From positions 1 to 6,136 of the forward strand of contig CABSIA010000162.1 in the NCBI GenBank assembly GCA_902477645.1: DNA of 6,136 bases, given 5' to 3'. This DNA is from an uncultured Prevotella sp. GTDB taxonomy: Bacteria > Bacteroidota > Bacteroidia > Bacteroidales > Bacteroidaceae. Position 1 is the stretch's first letter. Each line of letters begins with the position of its first letter. Shown piece by piece: positions 1-6,136 of this stretch. The position numbers and the translations under genes were made by a program. The notes under the pieces were generated by a model. That model saw nothing but the letters and a program-made list of their open reading frames with translations. It made no database searches and had not been told where the DNA came from.

Positions 1-446
1 CGTGCTCTGTTCTAAGCATGGATAGCAGCTACATGGGTATTCGCTGAATAGTTACACACAGAATATAGCTATTCTCATATTTTTTTGTTCATCTCATAGC
101 CTGCATGCCATAATCAGAGGTACGATGCGCAAAACATGAGCTTATAACATGTAAGAAACGGCACATGTGAAACGTTTCACCAAGGTGACTAACCAATTTC
201 ACCTTGGTGAAATGATTGACATAAAGGGCAAAATACATATTGGATAACGATGAAAAACACATTGACGGCTCAATTTGTCTTTATATTTCTTTAACTACTC
301 TTATCTCCCTCTGTATTCTAACCTGCATTATTCACACCCGTACCTATTACAAAGGCTAAAAAAAATCCATTTCGTTTTGCATACCGGCATGTCCGTGCGT
401 ATATATAATAAACAGAAGATTTTTGAAAAGAAAAAACATACTGATT
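1..446. other. Left intergenic region without a supportable gene
   Basis: This stretch precedes the glycosidase gene. It is A/T-rich with frequent stops, and the only longer reading frame (from 275) overlaps the glycosidase gene in another frame and resembles no protein. The first 47 bases could be the tail of a + strand gene (a frame ending in TGA at 45-47), but 14 codons are too few to judge. The notable content is the palindromic cluster at 167-212, annotated separately. I see no clear Bacteroidota promoter (TTTG then TAnnTTTG), no riboswitch and no RNA gene. Confidence 0.6.
167..212. promoter_or_regulatory. Cluster of palindromic GGTGAAA half-sites (putative operator array or repeat)
   Basis: Three overlapping or adjacent palindromes are seen. 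The first is a perfect 14-bp palindrome, GTGAAACGTTTCAC, at 167-180. The second, TCACCAAGGTGA at 177-188, shares the TTTCAC half of the first. The third, TTTCACCTTGGTGAAA at 197-212, has perfect 7-bp arms around TT. In addition, 175-188 is the exact reverse complement of 199-212, so the segment could fold as a 14-bp stem with a 10-nt loop. The last two sites are 22 bp apart centre to centre, about two helical turns, which would put two bound dimers on the same face. A palindrome with a central CG resembles LacI-family operators (known of that family). Assignment to any regulator is inference. A dispersed palindromic repeat is the main alternative. The glycosidase start codon lies about 235 bp downstream. 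Confidence 0.5.
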
Positions 447-1859
447 ATGAGAAAGACAATATTATTATCATTGCTTGCATTGGCAAGCATCGGCGCATGG
501 GCAGACAAGGTAAAAACCTATCCTGCGCCTGAGAAAGCGCCGCTGAACAATGACTTTGCCATCAGCGTGAGGACTGCCGGCGGAGAATGGCAGAAAGTGG
601 ACGCATACGCATGGAAGGTAGACCAGGTGGTGGACGCAAGACACAAGACAGAGATCAGCTCGGTGGCTTATTTCGACTTCGAGGGAAAAGTAGAGGTCAA
701 GGTGGAGAGCCTGCGGCAGCCTGATGTGAAGTCGTGCAAGGTGCGCCCCACATCATACGGCATTCCGTTCAAGGTAGACGGCAACACAATTACATTCAGT
801 CTCGACCGACCGAGAGACCTGTCTATAGAGGTAAACGGCGACATATTCCACAACCTGCAATTGTTTGCCAACGGAATGGAGCAGAAAGTGAAGAAGGGCA
901 AGGACGTTATCTATTTCAGCCCTGGCTACTACGACCTTGGCAACGACTCCATTGCCGTAGGCTCCGGGAAGACGCTGTATGTGGCTGGCGGCGCATATAT
1001 AAAGGGACGGGCAAGCGTATGGAAGGCAAAAGGCGCTAAAGTCATCGGGCACGGAATCATAAACCCGGAAAGGGCTCAGGCCGGACTTATGGTAAGATAC
1101 TCATCCAACGTTACCGTAGACGGCGTGATAACGACACAGCTGCCTGTAGGCGGCTCCGACTCTGTATCGGTATCAAACGCAAAGTGCATATCATGGTACG
1201 GATGGGGCGACGGTATGAACGTGTTCGCATCGAACAATGTAAGCTACAGCCATGTGTTCTGCCGCACCAGCGACGACTGCTCAACTATTTACTGCACGCG
1301 TCTTGGGTATCATGGTGGATGCCGGAATATCTCTGTCACCGATGCCGTATACTGGGCAGACGTGGCTCACCCGATAATGATTGGCCTGCACGGTGACATT
1401 GCGAAGAATGAGATTATAGAGAATGTCGTATACGACGGTGTCGACATCCTTGACCAGGCGGAAAAACAGATTGACTATCAGGGATGTATAGGCATAAACA
1501 ACGGCGACAACATCACGGTGAGGAACGTGACATTCCGCAACTTCCACATTGAGAACATAAGGCAGGGAATGCTCTTCAACTTCCGTGTCTGCTACAACAA
1601 GAAATACTGCACGGCACCAGGACGCGGCATTGAGAATATTCTGCTTGAAAATATAGACTATAAGGGTGAAAATGCCGAGCATTCAATAATGACGGGATAC
1701 AGCCACGACCGCATGATAAGGAACATAACTTTCAAGAACCTTACCATAAACGGCAAACAGATTTCTGACGATATGCCCGGAAAGCCAAAGTGGTATAAGA
1801 CTTCCGACATGGCCCGCATGTTCGTGGGTGAGCATGTGGAGAACGTGAAGTTTGAGTAA
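447..1859 (+). CDS. Secreted parallel beta-helix glycoside hydrolase, GH28/GH49-like (polygalacturonase-like)
   Basis: Predicted exported polysaccharide-degrading enzyme of 470 residues. I chose ATG 447 because it gives a clean Sec signal peptide (MRK, hydrophobic 4-16, cleavage probably after AWA at 19). An upstream TTG at 423 would add eight residues before it. Residues 20-135 look like the N-terminal beta-sandwich of GH49-type enzymes, ending in a VNGDIFHNLQLFAN segment (129-142). From about 155 onward there are repeated N-x-x-V and I-x-N-I-x-F rungs typical of a right-handed beta-helix. D255 (WGDGMN) and D276/D277 (SDDC) reproduce the 21-residue spacing between the catalytic aspartates of GH28, and GH49 has a similar triad. 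GH28's RIK motif is not evident, and its GHG motif is at best represented by GYHGG (287-291) or GLHGD (313-317). A true pectinase is therefore not assured; a glucan, galactan or other substrate is possible. No SusC/SusD or other carbohydrate gene is adjacent in the window. It ends four bases before a large inverted repeat. Family fold is fairly sure; substrate is unknown. Confidence 0.85.
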   Translation: MRKTILLSLLALASIGAWADKVKTYPAPEKAPLNNDFAISVRTAGGEWQKVDAYAWKVDQVVDARHKTEISSVAYFDFEGKVEVKVESLRQPDVKSCKVRPTSYGIPFKVDGNTITFSLDRPRDLSIEVNGDIFHNLQLFANGMEQKVKKGKDVIYFSPGYYDLGNDSIAVGSGKTLYVAGGAYIKGRASVWKAKGAKVIGHGIINPERAQAGLMVRYSSNVTVDGVITTQLPVGGSDSVSVSNAKCISWYGWGDGMNVFASNNVSYSHVFCRTSDDCSTIYCTRLGYHGGCRNISVTDAVYWADVAHPIMIGLHGDIAKNEIIENVVYDGVDILDQAEKQIDYQGCIGINNGDNITVRNVTFRNFHIENIRQGMLFNFRVCYNKKYCTAPGRGIENILLENIDYKGENAEHSIMTGYSHDRMIRNITFKNLTINGKQISDDMPGKPKWYKTSDMARMFVGEHVENVKFE

Positions 1860-1863
1860 GAAG

Positions 1864-1949
1864 AAGTGAAGAGTGAAGAACGAAGAGTGAAGAATCCATT
1901 TGCCTCTTTGGTATTTGATTCTTCACTCTTCGTTCTTCACTCTTCACTT
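1864..1949. terminator. Perfect 33-bp inverted repeat between convergent genes, probable bidirectional terminator
   Basis: The left arm (1864-1896) and right arm (1917-1949) are exact reverse complements over 33 bp, separated by a 20-nt loop. Each arm is itself a direct repeat: GAAGAGTGAAGAA occurs at 1868-1880 and again at 1882-1894, a 14-bp period, and is mirrored on the right. The element sits symmetrically between the two stop codons, with four bases on each side. There is no long T-run directly after either arm, so it is not a textbook intrinsic terminator, but so long a stem between converging genes would be expected to stop or protect both transcripts. GAAGAGTGAAGA-type repeats are, from memory, scattered through Bacteroidales intergenic regions, so it may be a member of a dispersed family. 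Confidence 0.75.
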
Positions 1950-1953
1950 AAAT

Positions 1954-3237
1954 TTATTTCCCGGTCATTATATCGAGCACCATATCGTCGGTGGCACACA
2001 TAGCCTCCTTGCCGATGCTTGTAAGGTTGTGGATGCTCTTGTCAACAGACTTGTCGATAATGCCCTCAGCCTCGGTGACGTGCTTGCCCTCCATGCTGAG
2101 CAGTGCAGAGAGCAGAGCCGTTGAGACACCCGAGCATATCTTGAGCGAGCAGCTTGGCTTGGCACCATCGCAAATCATACCCGTAAGGTTTGCTATCATA
2201 TTTTTTACGGCAAAACAGATGCGCTGATAGTCACCACCCATAAGATAAGTGATGCCACAACTTGAGCCTATGCTGGCAACCACGCATCCGCAGAGCGCCG
2301 ACAGCTTGCCGAGGCTCTGCTTAATGTATATGGCAGTAAGATGGCTCAGCGTAAGGGCACGGATAAGCTCTTCCTCGGTGTTCTCGTTCTCCTGTGCGAA
2401 CACAACGACAGGGTTGGTTGCGCAGATGCCCTGATTGCCTGATCCGCTGTTGCTCATAACAGGCACCATCGCACCGCCCATACGCGCGTCGCATGCAAGG
2501 GCGGTCTTCGATATGATATGCGAGAATATGCTGTTGCCGAATATTCCATGACTCAGCGGACGGTCCATTGTCTTGCCCAAGCAATGGCCGTAGTTGCCCT
2601 TGACGCTTTCCTCGGCAGCCCTCATGTTGTATTCCTTTGTCTTCAGAATAAAGGCAAGGCGGTCGTAAGGCGTTGTCATTGCGAAGTCGTAGACAAGCCG
2701 CATATTTAGCTCTATCTCTGCCTCCTCCTCGTTCTGGCAGCTTTTGCACCGCTTGTCGTAGACAACCTTGCCATCTACAGCCTCATAAACAAAATGTGTG
2801 TGCGATGTGGCTATTATTGCCGTCGCCTCGTGTCCGCCAGCCCGACAAATGACCTCGATATACAGCTTCTCGGTGTTTCCCTCCTTCAGCTTTATATCAA
2901 TTTTTCCGTCGGCGATATATTCCTTTCCCTCGGCGAGAGTCTCAGGCGTAAGGTCACGGATAACCTCAAGCTCATATTCCGGCCTGCCAACAATGGCGCC
3001 GAGTCCTATTGCAATTGGCAGTCCTATCATACCAGTTCCCGGAATGCCTACGCCCATAGCGTTTTTAAGTATGTTTGCTGACAGCAGCGCGGTTATTTTC
3101 TCCGGTCTGCATCCCAACAGCCCGGTAGCCTTTGCCGTGCATAGTGCCACAGCCATAGGCTCCGTACATCCTGTTGCCGGCACAACTTCCTTGTGGATGA
3201 GTGCCAATATGCTGTCGATAGTTTTGTTGTCTAACAT
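1954..3237 (-). CDS. cyuA: L-cysteine desulfidase, CyuA/UPF0597 family (serine dehydratase alpha-like)
   Basis: Cytoplasmic iron-sulfur enzyme, 427 residues, the usual full length. The family (E. coli CyuA/YhaM, Methanocaldococcus MJ1025) converts L-cysteine to pyruvate, ammonia and hydrogen sulfide with a [4Fe-4S] cluster and no PLP. The N-terminus carries the signature PATGCTEP (20-27) with C24. A glycine-rich SNSGSGNQG loop lies at 262-270. C316, C356 (GMICDGAKPSC) and C363 repeat the 40- and 7-residue spacings of the cluster and active-site cysteines described for the archaeal enzyme (C282, C322, C329, with C25), so all key cysteines appear present. There is no signal peptide or membrane segment. 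ATG 3237 is directly preceded by a run of A on the coding strand and by 8-bp repeats, with no Shine-Dalgarno sequence. The gene lies 87 bp downstream of dsbD on the same strand, so read-through or a promoter in the repeat-filled gap is possible. The E. coli partner genes cyuP and cyuR are not here. A related deaminase activity, for example on serine, cannot be excluded. Confidence 0.9.
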   Translation of the reverse strand: MLDNKTIDSILALIHKEVVPATGCTEPMAVALCTAKATGLLGCRPEKITALLSANILKNAMGVGIPGTGMIGLPIAIGLGAIVGRPEYELEVIRDLTPETLAEGKEYIADGKIDIKLKEGNTEKLYIEVICRAGGHEATAIIATSHTHFVYEAVDGKVVYDKRCKSCQNEEEAEIELNMRLVYDFAMTTPYDRLAFILKTKEYNMRAAEESVKGNYGHCLGKTMDRPLSHGIFGNSIFSHIISKTALACDARMGGAMVPVMSNSGSGNQGICATNPVVVFAQENENTEEELIRALTLSHLTAIYIKQSLGKLSALCGCVVASIGSSCGITYLMGGDYQRICFAVKNMIANLTGMICDGAKPSCSLKICSGVSTALLSALLSMEGKHVTEAEGIIDKSVDKSIHNLTSIGKEAMCATDDMVLDIMTGK

Positions 3238-3238
3238 T

Positions 3239-3286
3239 TTTTTGGGTTTTGAGGTTTTGAGGTTATAAGGTTTTGAGGTTTAGAGA
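3239..3286. repeat. 8-bp tandem repeat (TTTTGAGG units) abutting the cyuA start
   Basis: On the + strand the unit TTTTGAGG occurs exactly at 3247-3254, 3255-3262 and 3271-3278. TTATAAGG fills 3263-3270, and degenerate flanking units lie at 3239-3246 (TTTTTGGG) and 3279-3286 (TTTAGAGA). The array begins one base upstream of the cyuA ATG (minus strand), where it reads as CCTCAAAA repeats, and thus makes up about the first 49 bases of its leader. Unit number could in principle vary by slippage, but three exact copies plus degenerate ones is short for an active phase-variable tract. Confidence 0.8.
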
Positions 3287-3291
3287 GTTGT

Positions 3292-3315
3292 AGGGCCGCT
3301 ATATGTAGCGGCCCT
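3292..3315 (-). repeat. GC-rich hairpin 3' of dsbD, copy 1 of a repeated palindrome
   Basis: The arms AGGGCCGCTA (3292-3301) and TAGCGGCCCT (3306-3315) pair perfectly over 10 bp around a four-base loop. The hairpin lies nine bases beyond the dsbD stop codon on the minus strand. A near-identical element follows metG at 5401-5428. Neither copy has a U-run after the stem on the minus strand, so it may act as an RNA 3'-end stabiliser, an atypical terminator or a REP-like repeat rather than a standard intrinsic terminator. Confidence 0.75.
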
Positions 3316-3324
3316 GCAGTCTCA

Positions 3325-5370
3325 TTATTCTCTAAATTTCTCAAGCCCCTTGTTCAGGAACTCGAGATAAGCGGGAATATCCTCTTTGTATGAGAAACTG
3401 CTTGTCAGAGGATTGCCGTCGGCATCGGCTGCGACATAAAACGGCTGCGCATTGGCACCATACTTGATGCTCTGCAGATAGCTCCACTTATCGCCAACGG
3501 TACGCAACGTGCGTTTCTGGCCGTTCAGCTCAACCTCAACAGGTTTTGCAAGACGGGTCTTGTCGTCAACAAACAGAGATATCAGCACATAGTCTTTTGT
3601 CAGCTTGTCGGCAACCTGCGGGTCTGTCCAAACAGCGGCCTCCATCTTACGGCAGTTTACACAGCCAAAGCCCGTAAAGTCTATAAGTGCGGGCTTGCCC
3701 TGAGCCTTGGCAGCAGCCATACCCTCCTCGTAGTTTGTATATTTAGCCTCTATAACCTTGGTGTTGAGATTGAAGTCCTGAGTGTTTACAGGCGGAGCGA
3801 ATGCGCTGACAGCCTTACACGGGGCACCCCACAAGCCAGGTATCATATAAACGGTGAATGCCAACGAGCACAAACCAAGCATGATACACGCCACAGGCAT
3901 TGGGCGGTCTATCTCGCCGCCAACCTCATCGCTGCGGAACTTCAGCCAGCCTACAAGATAGCAGCCAAGTGCTCCGAAGATTACTATCCACAACGACAAG
4001 AACACCTCACGGTCGAGCAAATGCCAGCCGTAGGCAAGATCGGCTACCGAGAAGAACTTCAAGGCAAAGGCAAGCTCTACAAATCCCAACACAACTTTTA
4101 TGGTGTTCATCCATGAGCCAGACTTTGGCGCCGACTTCAGCAACGACGGGAACATGGCAAAGAGTGTGAAAGGCAGTGCGAGGGCAAGGGCAAAGCCAAA
4201 CATGCCCACGGCGGGACCTATCCAGTTGCCGCTCGTAACGGTCTCTACGAGAAGCAGGCCGATGATAGGCGCAGTACAGGAGAACGATACCAGCGCAAGT
4301 GTGAAAGCCATCAGGAAGATGGATATAAGTCCTGTCGCGTTAGAAGCCTTGGTGTCGACAGAGTTTGCCCAGCTGTCGGGAAGTTTTATCTCGAACCAGC
4401 CGAAGAATGACAGTGCGAACACTACAAGCAGCAAGAACAGGAAGATATTGAAAACTGCATTGGTAGAAAGCTCATTAAGCTTGCTCGGGCCGAAAAGTGC
4501 GGTTATCACGATACCCAAGGCAAGATATATCACAATGATTGATATACCGTAGGTCACGGCATCGCGAATGCCTTTCTTCTTATCGTCCTTGGCACGCTTC
4601 AGGAAGAAGCTTACGGTCATAGGAATAATAGGCCAGATGCAAGGCATTACAAGTGCGAGCAAACCGCCAACCAAGCCCATGAGGAATATGTACCACAAAG
4701 AGTGGTTGGCAATGTTGTCGTTGCCTCCAAACGCCTGAAGTTCTTCTACTACAGGCTTCCACAACACATCGCTGTCGATGCCGGCGGTAGCGGCAACGGT
4801 GTCAACTTTTGCAGTGTCTACAACAGTTGTTGCCTCTACAGGCTGTTCCTCTGCTTTTGCCTCCTCTGCCATGGCAGCCTCCTCCGCAGGCTCAGCTTTT
4901 GCCTTAGAGTCAATGGCGGGCGACTTGCCGCTCTTTTTGATGTCTACAGACGTTGGAGGCATGCAGTTCTCATCGTTGCATGCGCCAAACTCCAGATAAG
5001 CGTCAATGACGTAGTTGGGCTTTGTGAACATCAGTTTCTGTACGAACTTAACGCTGTTCTCGAAATATCTGAGGTTCATTCCGAAGAGCTGGTCGTAGCT
5101 GGAAATCTCGTTTCCCACAGCCTTCAGCTTGCCTATGAGCTGTACACCCTCAAGCTTGTTTACGTTGAAAGTGGCAGACACCGGGCCGTCGGCGGCAAGA
5201 CCGGTGGAATATACGTGCCACCCCTTATCAATTTTTCCTGTAAACACAATCTCGGCCTCATCGGTGTTACCCGTCTTCAGCGTTGCGGTAAACCTCACAG
5301 GGTCGAGCATCTGTGCGTTGGCAAAAGCTGCTACAACGAACAGCAGGGCCATAGAAAATATTTTCTTCAT
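3325..5370 (-). CDS. dsbD: Thiol:disulfide interchange protein DsbD (transmembrane electron transporter)
   Basis: Inner-membrane protein of 681 residues that passes electrons from cytoplasmic thioredoxin to periplasmic thiol proteins. All three redox modules are present. After a signal peptide (1-19, ending FANA) comes a periplasmic N-terminal domain with the pair C131/C136 (CNDENC), a C-x4-C spacing compared with C-x5-C in E. coli. Next is an acidic, alanine-rich linker (about 150-200). The membrane core has about eight hydrophobic segments between 226 and 512, with C244 (MPCIWP) and C365 (SFSCTAP), the two conserved membrane cysteines in symmetric halves. The C-terminal thioredoxin-like domain (about 535-681) has CVNC at 570-573 and a cis-proline-like QPF at 642-644. 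Length is somewhat above the E. coli protein, mainly from the linker. ATG 5370 gives the signal peptide directly and is preceded by a very A/T-rich leader. metG ends 68 bp upstream on the same strand and cyuA follows 87 bp downstream, so co-transcription is possible. Delivery to cytochrome c maturation or to DsbC/DsbG-like proteins cannot be told apart here. Confidence 0.95.
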   Translation of the reverse strand: MKKIFSMALLFVVAAFANAQMLDPVRFTATLKTGNTDEAEIVFTGKIDKGWHVYSTGLAADGPVSATFNVNKLEGVQLIGKLKAVGNEISSYDQLFGMNLRYFENSVKFVQKLMFTKPNYVIDAYLEFGACNDENCMPPTSVDIKKSGKSPAIDSKAKAEPAEEAAMAEEAKAEEQPVEATTVVDTAKVDTVAATAGIDSDVLWKPVVEELQAFGGNDNIANHSLWYIFLMGLVGGLLALVMPCIWPIIPMTVSFFLKRAKDDKKKGIRDAVTYGISIIVIYLALGIVITALFGPSKLNELSTNAVFNIFLFLLLVVFALSFFGWFEIKLPDSWANSVDTKASNATGLISIFLMAFTLALVSFSCTAPIIGLLLVETVTSGNWIGPAVGMFGFALALALPFTLFAMFPSLLKSAPKSGSWMNTIKVVLGFVELAFALKFFSVADLAYGWHLLDREVFLSLWIVIFGALGCYLVGWLKFRSDEVGGEIDRPMPVACIMLGLCSLAFTVYMIPGLWGAPCKAVSAFAPPVNTQDFNLNTKVIEAKYTNYEEGMAAAKAQGKPALIDFTGFGCVNCRKMEAAVWTDPQVADKLTKDYVLISLFVDDKTRLAKPVEVELNGQKRTLRTVGDKWSYLQSIKYGANAQPFYVAADADGNPLTSSFSYKEDIPAYLEFLNKGLEKFRE

Positions 5371-5400
5371 AAAATAAAATTTTTAAGTTAAGAACCTGTA

Positions 5401-5428
5401 GTAGAGCCGCTATACATAGCGGCCCTAC
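5401..5428 (-). repeat. GC-rich hairpin 3' of metG, copy 2 of a repeated palindrome
   Basis: The core arms GCCGCTAT (5406-5413) and ATAGCGGC (5416-5423) pair perfectly, and the outer GTAG (5401-5404) pairs with CTAC (5425-5428). The one intervening position is A/C on the + strand but G·U in a minus-strand RNA, so the full stem is retained in the transcript of metG. The element starts 10 bases beyond the metG stop and is followed within about 30 bases by the dsbD start region. It matches the copy at 3292-3315 in core sequence, orientation and position relative to the upstream stop, including a shared CAGTCT flank on the + strand (3317-3322 and 5428-5433). Confidence 0.75.
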
Positions 5429-5438
5429 AGTCTGATTT

Positions 5439-6136
5439 TTATCCCACCTGACTGCCAGGCTTTACTTTTCCGAGCAAAGATGTAACAGTGAGGTTCCCGT
5501 CATAGTTAACGGCGCTAAGTATCATGCCCTGGCTCTCAACGCCCATCATGTTGCGTGGAGCGAAGTTTGCCACAAAGAGCACATCTTTGCCTATGAGCTG
5601 CTCTGGCTCGTAGTAAGCGGCTATACCGCTGAGAATGGTACGGTCTGTTCCGCTTCCGTCGTCAATGGTAAACTGCAGCAGCTTCTTGCTCTTCTTAACC
5701 TTCTTGCAGTCTTTCACATGACCTACACGGATGTCGAGTTTCTCAAAGTCCTCGAAAGCCACCGTTGGCTTTATCGGCTCAGCTTTGTAAGCGGCCTCCT
5801 CGTTGGCTTTCTTTGTGGCGGCAAGCTTGTCGAGCTGTTTCTGAATGACATCATCCTCGAGTTTCTCAAACAGCAATTCAGGCTCAGCAAGCTGATGCCC
5901 TGCCTGCAGCAGGTCTGTGCGGCCGAGGTTTGTCCACTCGCATCCGTCCATGTTTATGAGCCTGCGCAATTTTGCAGACGAGAATGGCAGGAACGGCTCA
6001 AAAGCAATGGCGAGGTTTGCGACGAGCTGAAGAGAGATGTTCAGAATTGTCTCAACACGCTTCGGGTCTGTCTTCCAAACCTTCCAAGGCTCGCACTCAG
6101 TAATGTAGCGGTTGCCAATGCGGGCACGGCTCATAG
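5439..6136 (-). CDS. metG: Methionyl-tRNA synthetase, C-terminal part (runs off the window)
   Basis: Attaches methionine to tRNA-Met in the cytoplasm for translation initiation and elongation. Only the last 232 or so codons are in the window. The catalytic Rossmann domain (HIGH and KMSKS motifs) lies beyond the right edge, so the methionine encoded at 6132-6134 is internal and not the start. In visible numbering (that Met = 1), residues 1-60 are the end of the helical anticodon-binding domain (NRYITECEPWK, then FEPFLPFSSAKL). Residues 85-122 form a charged linker. Residues 127-231 are the dimerising EMAPII/Trbp111-like tRNA-binding OB-fold, with LDIRVGHV (133-140), SKKLLQF (149-155), and NFAPRNMMGVESQGM (190-204). 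This C-terminal fusion is usual for Bacteroidota MetG. The stop is TAA (5441-5439), followed by a repeat hairpin. No frameshift is seen. Confidence 0.95.
   Translation of the reverse strand, partial: MSRARIGNRYITECEPWKVWKTDPKRVETILNISLQLVANLAIAFEPFLPFSSAKLRRLINMDGCEWTNLGRTDLLQAGHQLAEPELLFEKLEDDVIQKQLDKLAATKKANEEAAYKAEPIKPTVAFEDFEKLDIRVGHVKDCKKVKKSKKLLQFTIDDGSGTDRTILSGIAAYYEPEQLIGKDVLFVANFAPRNMMGVESQGMILSAVNYDGNLTVTSLLGKVKPGSQVG

Noticed and set aside
46..87. Short stem GAATAG/CTATTC followed by a T-run, as a terminator for an off-window gene
   Set aside because: The stem is six mainly A/T pairs around a 17-nt loop and is too weak to support the call.
216..248. TTGACA at 216-221 as a sigma70-type -35 box
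   Set aside because: No convincing -10 box lies at 16-18 bp spacing, and Bacteroidota primary sigma factors do not use this consensus.
376..410. Possible Bacteroidota promoter: TTTG at 376-379 and an A/T-rich TATATATA stretch at 400-407 upstream of the glycosidase gene
   Set aside because: The downstream element matches TAnnTTTG poorly, lacking the TTTG end. In such A/T-rich DNA the match is not above chance.
275..532. 85-residue + strand reading frame before the glycosidase gene
   Set aside because: It overlaps the start of the glycosidase gene in another frame, has low-complexity lysine-rich content and no recognisable domain.
1741..1947. 68-residue minus-strand frame across the convergent gap
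   Set aside because: It is produced by translating the inverted repeat and the antisense of the glycosidase 3' end.
1864..1949. Inverted repeat as insertion-sequence ends or an invertible promoter
   Set aside because: Only 20 bp lie between the arms, too little for a transposase or a promoter, and no recombinase gene is in the window.
4702..5391. 229-residue + strand reading frame opposite dsbD
   Set aside because: It is antisense to the clearly conserved DsbD N-terminal domain and linker, with no domain of its own.

Overview
The window looks like chromosomal DNA from a member of the Bacteroidota, most likely Bacteroidales and Prevotella-like. The evidence is protein character (a Bacteroidota-style DsbD and a MetG with a C-terminal tRNA-binding domain), A/T-rich leaders without clear Shine-Dalgarno sequences, and intergenic repeats of a kind I associate with that group. 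No rRNA, tRNA, CRISPR array, transposase or phage gene is visible.

Layout, left to right. Positions 1-446 hold no supportable gene but contain a dense cluster of palindromic GGTGAAA half-sites at 167-212, which looks like an operator array or a palindromic repeat. Next, on the + strand, is a secreted parallel beta-helix glycosidase of the GH28/GH49 type (447-1859). It converges on a minus-strand block of three genes. Read in the direction of transcription these are metG (3' part only, running off the right edge), dsbD (3325-5370) and an L-cysteine desulfidase gene of the CyuA/UPF0597 family (1954-3237).

The gaps between genes are short and almost filled with repeats. The convergent gap (1860-1953) is a perfect 33-bp inverted repeat with four spare bases on each side. 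The dsbD-cyuA gap has an 8-bp tandem repeat abutting the cyuA start codon plus a GC-rich hairpin. The metG-dsbD gap carries a second copy of that hairpin, placed the same way about 10 nt after the stop codon.

Functionally, metG is housekeeping translation. DsbD carries reducing power from the cytoplasm across the inner membrane to periplasmic thiols. The desulfidase breaks cysteine down to pyruvate, ammonia and sulfide in the cytoplasm. DsbD and the desulfidase share a sulfur/thiol theme, but the sequence does not prove a functional link. The glycosidase has no SusC/SusD partner here, so its substrate cannot be read from context. I found no convincing new multi-gene system. The most unusual content is the non-coding repeat architecture.
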